Source of the DNA: an uncultured Clostridia bacterium
Lineage (GTDB): Bacteria > Bacillota > Clostridia > Oscillospirales > Ruminococcaceae
NCBI GenBank assembly: GCA_945910715.1
Contig: CAMDZU010000080.1
Coordinates: 1 to 6,399 of the forward strand
Length of the DNA: 6,399 nt
Direction of reading: 5' to 3'
A program made the position numbers and the translations under genes. The notes beneath the pieces are model-generated. The model saw only the letters and a list, made by a program, of their open reading frames with translations, had not been told where the DNA came from and did not search any database. Positions 5,745 to 6,399 of this stretch are shown here, in pieces. Positions within the stretch are counted from its first letter, which is position 1; the number at the start of each line of letters is the position of its first letter.

Positions 5745-5825
5745 AGCTGCAAATTTTTTTATCCTTTACCGCAGCGAATTGCCCGAAACGACCATTTCGC
5801 TTAAATTTTCTTCTTATTTCATATA

Positions 5826-5854
5826 TTGACAGCCGCTCCCCTATGAATTATAAT
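5826..5854 (+). promoter_or_regulatory. Consensus sigma-A promoter for the AraC-family gene
   Basis: TTGACA (5826-5831) and TATAAT (5849-5854) are both perfect consensus hexamers with the ideal 17-nt spacer. An A/T-rich stretch upstream (about 5800-5825) could act as an UP element. Transcription would start near 5861, leaving a short leader of about 32 nt before ATG 5893. Confidence 0.85.
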
Positions 5855-5869
5855 GTAAGCGTACTTACA
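5854..5869. promoter_or_regulatory. Dyad at the araC-family transcription start, candidate operator
   Basis: TGTAAG (5854-5859) and CTTACA (5864-5869) form a perfect 6-nt inverted repeat with a 4-nt centre (CGTA). It begins at the last base of the -10 box and covers the predicted start site. This is a typical position for a repressor operator that blocks initiation. The binding protein is unknown: the AraC-family protein itself, the RpiR-type neighbour or an unlinked GntR/LacI-type regulator are all possible. Confidence 0.5.
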
Positions 5870-5892
5870 AATTCTGCTTTGAGGAGGAGAAA

Positions 5893-6399
5893 ATGAAAAT
5901 CAACAGCATAGGCTTCAATCATTGTCACGGCGCTGATTTCAGCATATACCGCCCCCACGGCTCGGGGGATTATTTACTGCTTATTTTAAAAAGCCCTGCC
6001 ATTTTCACCCTTAACGGCAGGGACGAAATAACAGAGCCTAACTCCTTTATTCTCTATAAAAAGGGCACTCCCCAGCTTTACCGTGCAAAGGAGAGCGATT
6101 ATTCAAACGACTGGTTTCATTTCGACCTTGATGAAATGGATGAAGCCCTTCTGGAAAGCTTAAAAATCCCCTTTGACAAGGTTATGCCTATCGGGGATAT
6201 AAACACCCTTTCCCAGCTTATCAAGACCATGTGCTATGAGAATTACTCCACAAATCCCTACAAAACCGACTCGGTGGAGCTTTATTTAAAGCTGTTTTTC
6301 ATTAAGCTGAGCGAAAAATTGCAGTACGCCGCCGACGACAACGTAAGCTCCTACTACGACAAAATGTCCATTATCCGCACAAAAATATACAATATGCCC
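5893..6399 (+). CDS. AraC-family transcriptional regulator, N-terminal part (runs off the window)
   Basis: The visible 169 residues begin MKINSIGFNHCHGADFSIYR and continue open to the window edge. Residues about 14-80 resemble the AraC-type ligand-binding cupin domain, with DYLLLILKSPAIFTLNG, then EPNSFILYKKGTPQLYRA and the W-F-H-F motif near residue 74. The following helical segment (about 105-150) matches the linker/dimerisation region. The sequence stops at DKMSIIRTKIYNMP, just where the paired helix-turn-helix DNA-binding domain of this family normally starts. The HTH itself is therefore not seen, and the family call rests on the N-terminal half. The start is firm: AGGAGG (5882-5887) lies 5 nt before ATG 5893, behind a consensus promoter. 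AraC proteins of this layout usually activate nearby carbohydrate-use genes, which would lie beyond the right edge. It is divergent from the operon on the left. Confidence 0.8.
   Translation, partial: MKINSIGFNHCHGADFSIYRPHGSGDYLLLILKSPAIFTLNGRDEITEPNSFILYKKGTPQLYRAKESDYSNDWFHFDLDEMDEALLESLKIPFDKVMPIGDINTLSQLIKTMCYENYSTNPYKTDSVELYLKLFFIKLSEKLQYAADDNVSSYYDKMSIIRTKIYNMP

Noticed and set aside
5746..5775. T-run at 5754-5760 as a terminator between the divergent genes
   Set aside because: No adjacent stable stem; only distant GCTGC/GCAGC arms 20 nt apart, and no gene ends here.
5784..5799. Short dyad CGAAA-N6-TTTCG in the divergent intergenic region
   Set aside because: Only 5-nt arms and not aligned with either promoter element; readily expected by chance.
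1..6399. Mobile element, phage, CRISPR, defence or biosynthetic cluster
   Set aside because: No transposase, integrase, direct repeat array, toxin-antitoxin pair or defence-type protein is seen; the genes are housekeeping or ordinary regulators.

Overview
The window reads as chromosome from a low-to-mid GC Gram-positive anaerobe of the class Clostridia, most likely a Ruminococcus-like member of the Oscillospiraceae. This is inferred from three things: the fused IspH/ribosomal protein S1 gene (a clostridial hallmark), strong AGGAGG-type ribosome binding sites, and the gene set cmk-plsC-ispH/S1 preceded by an HI0933-type flavoprotein. No database search was possible.

Layout. Bases 1-132 are non-coding: a two-hairpin element (about 1-90) that looks like a dispersed intergenic repeat, then a perfect 10-bp stem-loop (91-114) that probably ends the leftward operon. 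From 133 to 5601 five genes lie on the minus strand, so their transcription order runs from high to low coordinates: an RpiR-family sugar-phosphate-type regulator (4741-5601), an HI0933/BaiN-type FAD oxidoreductase broken by a one-base frameshift in a run of seven A (3502-4735), cytidylate kinase cmk (2818-3483), acylglycerophosphate acyltransferase plsC (2141-2818), and the ispH-S1 fusion (133-2148). Gaps are 5 and 18 nt, followed by overlaps of 1 and 8 nt, so the five genes are almost certainly one operon. Bases 5602-5892 are a divergent regulatory region with a recognisable promoter for each direction, each covered by an inverted repeat. From 5893 a plus-strand AraC-family regulator starts and runs off the window.

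How they fit together. The operon serves core growth: cmk feeds CDP/dCDP synthesis, plsC makes phosphatidic acid, IspH makes the isoprenoid precursors IPP/DMAPP, and the S1 part is an RNA-binding translation protein. The RpiR regulator at its head is the unexpected member. The two regulators at the divergent junction suggest carbohydrate-linked control, but their targets cannot be read from this window.

The signals most worth following are: (i) a full-strength internal Shine-Dalgarno placed exactly at the IspH/S1 boundary together with an abrupt change of codon usage, suggesting S1 is also made separately; (ii) the frameshift in the flavoprotein; (iii) the long inverted repeat over the rpiR promoter and the dyad at the araC-family start site. 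I saw no phage, transposase, CRISPR, toxin or defence genes, and no tRNA or rRNA. Most of the window is ordinary housekeeping.
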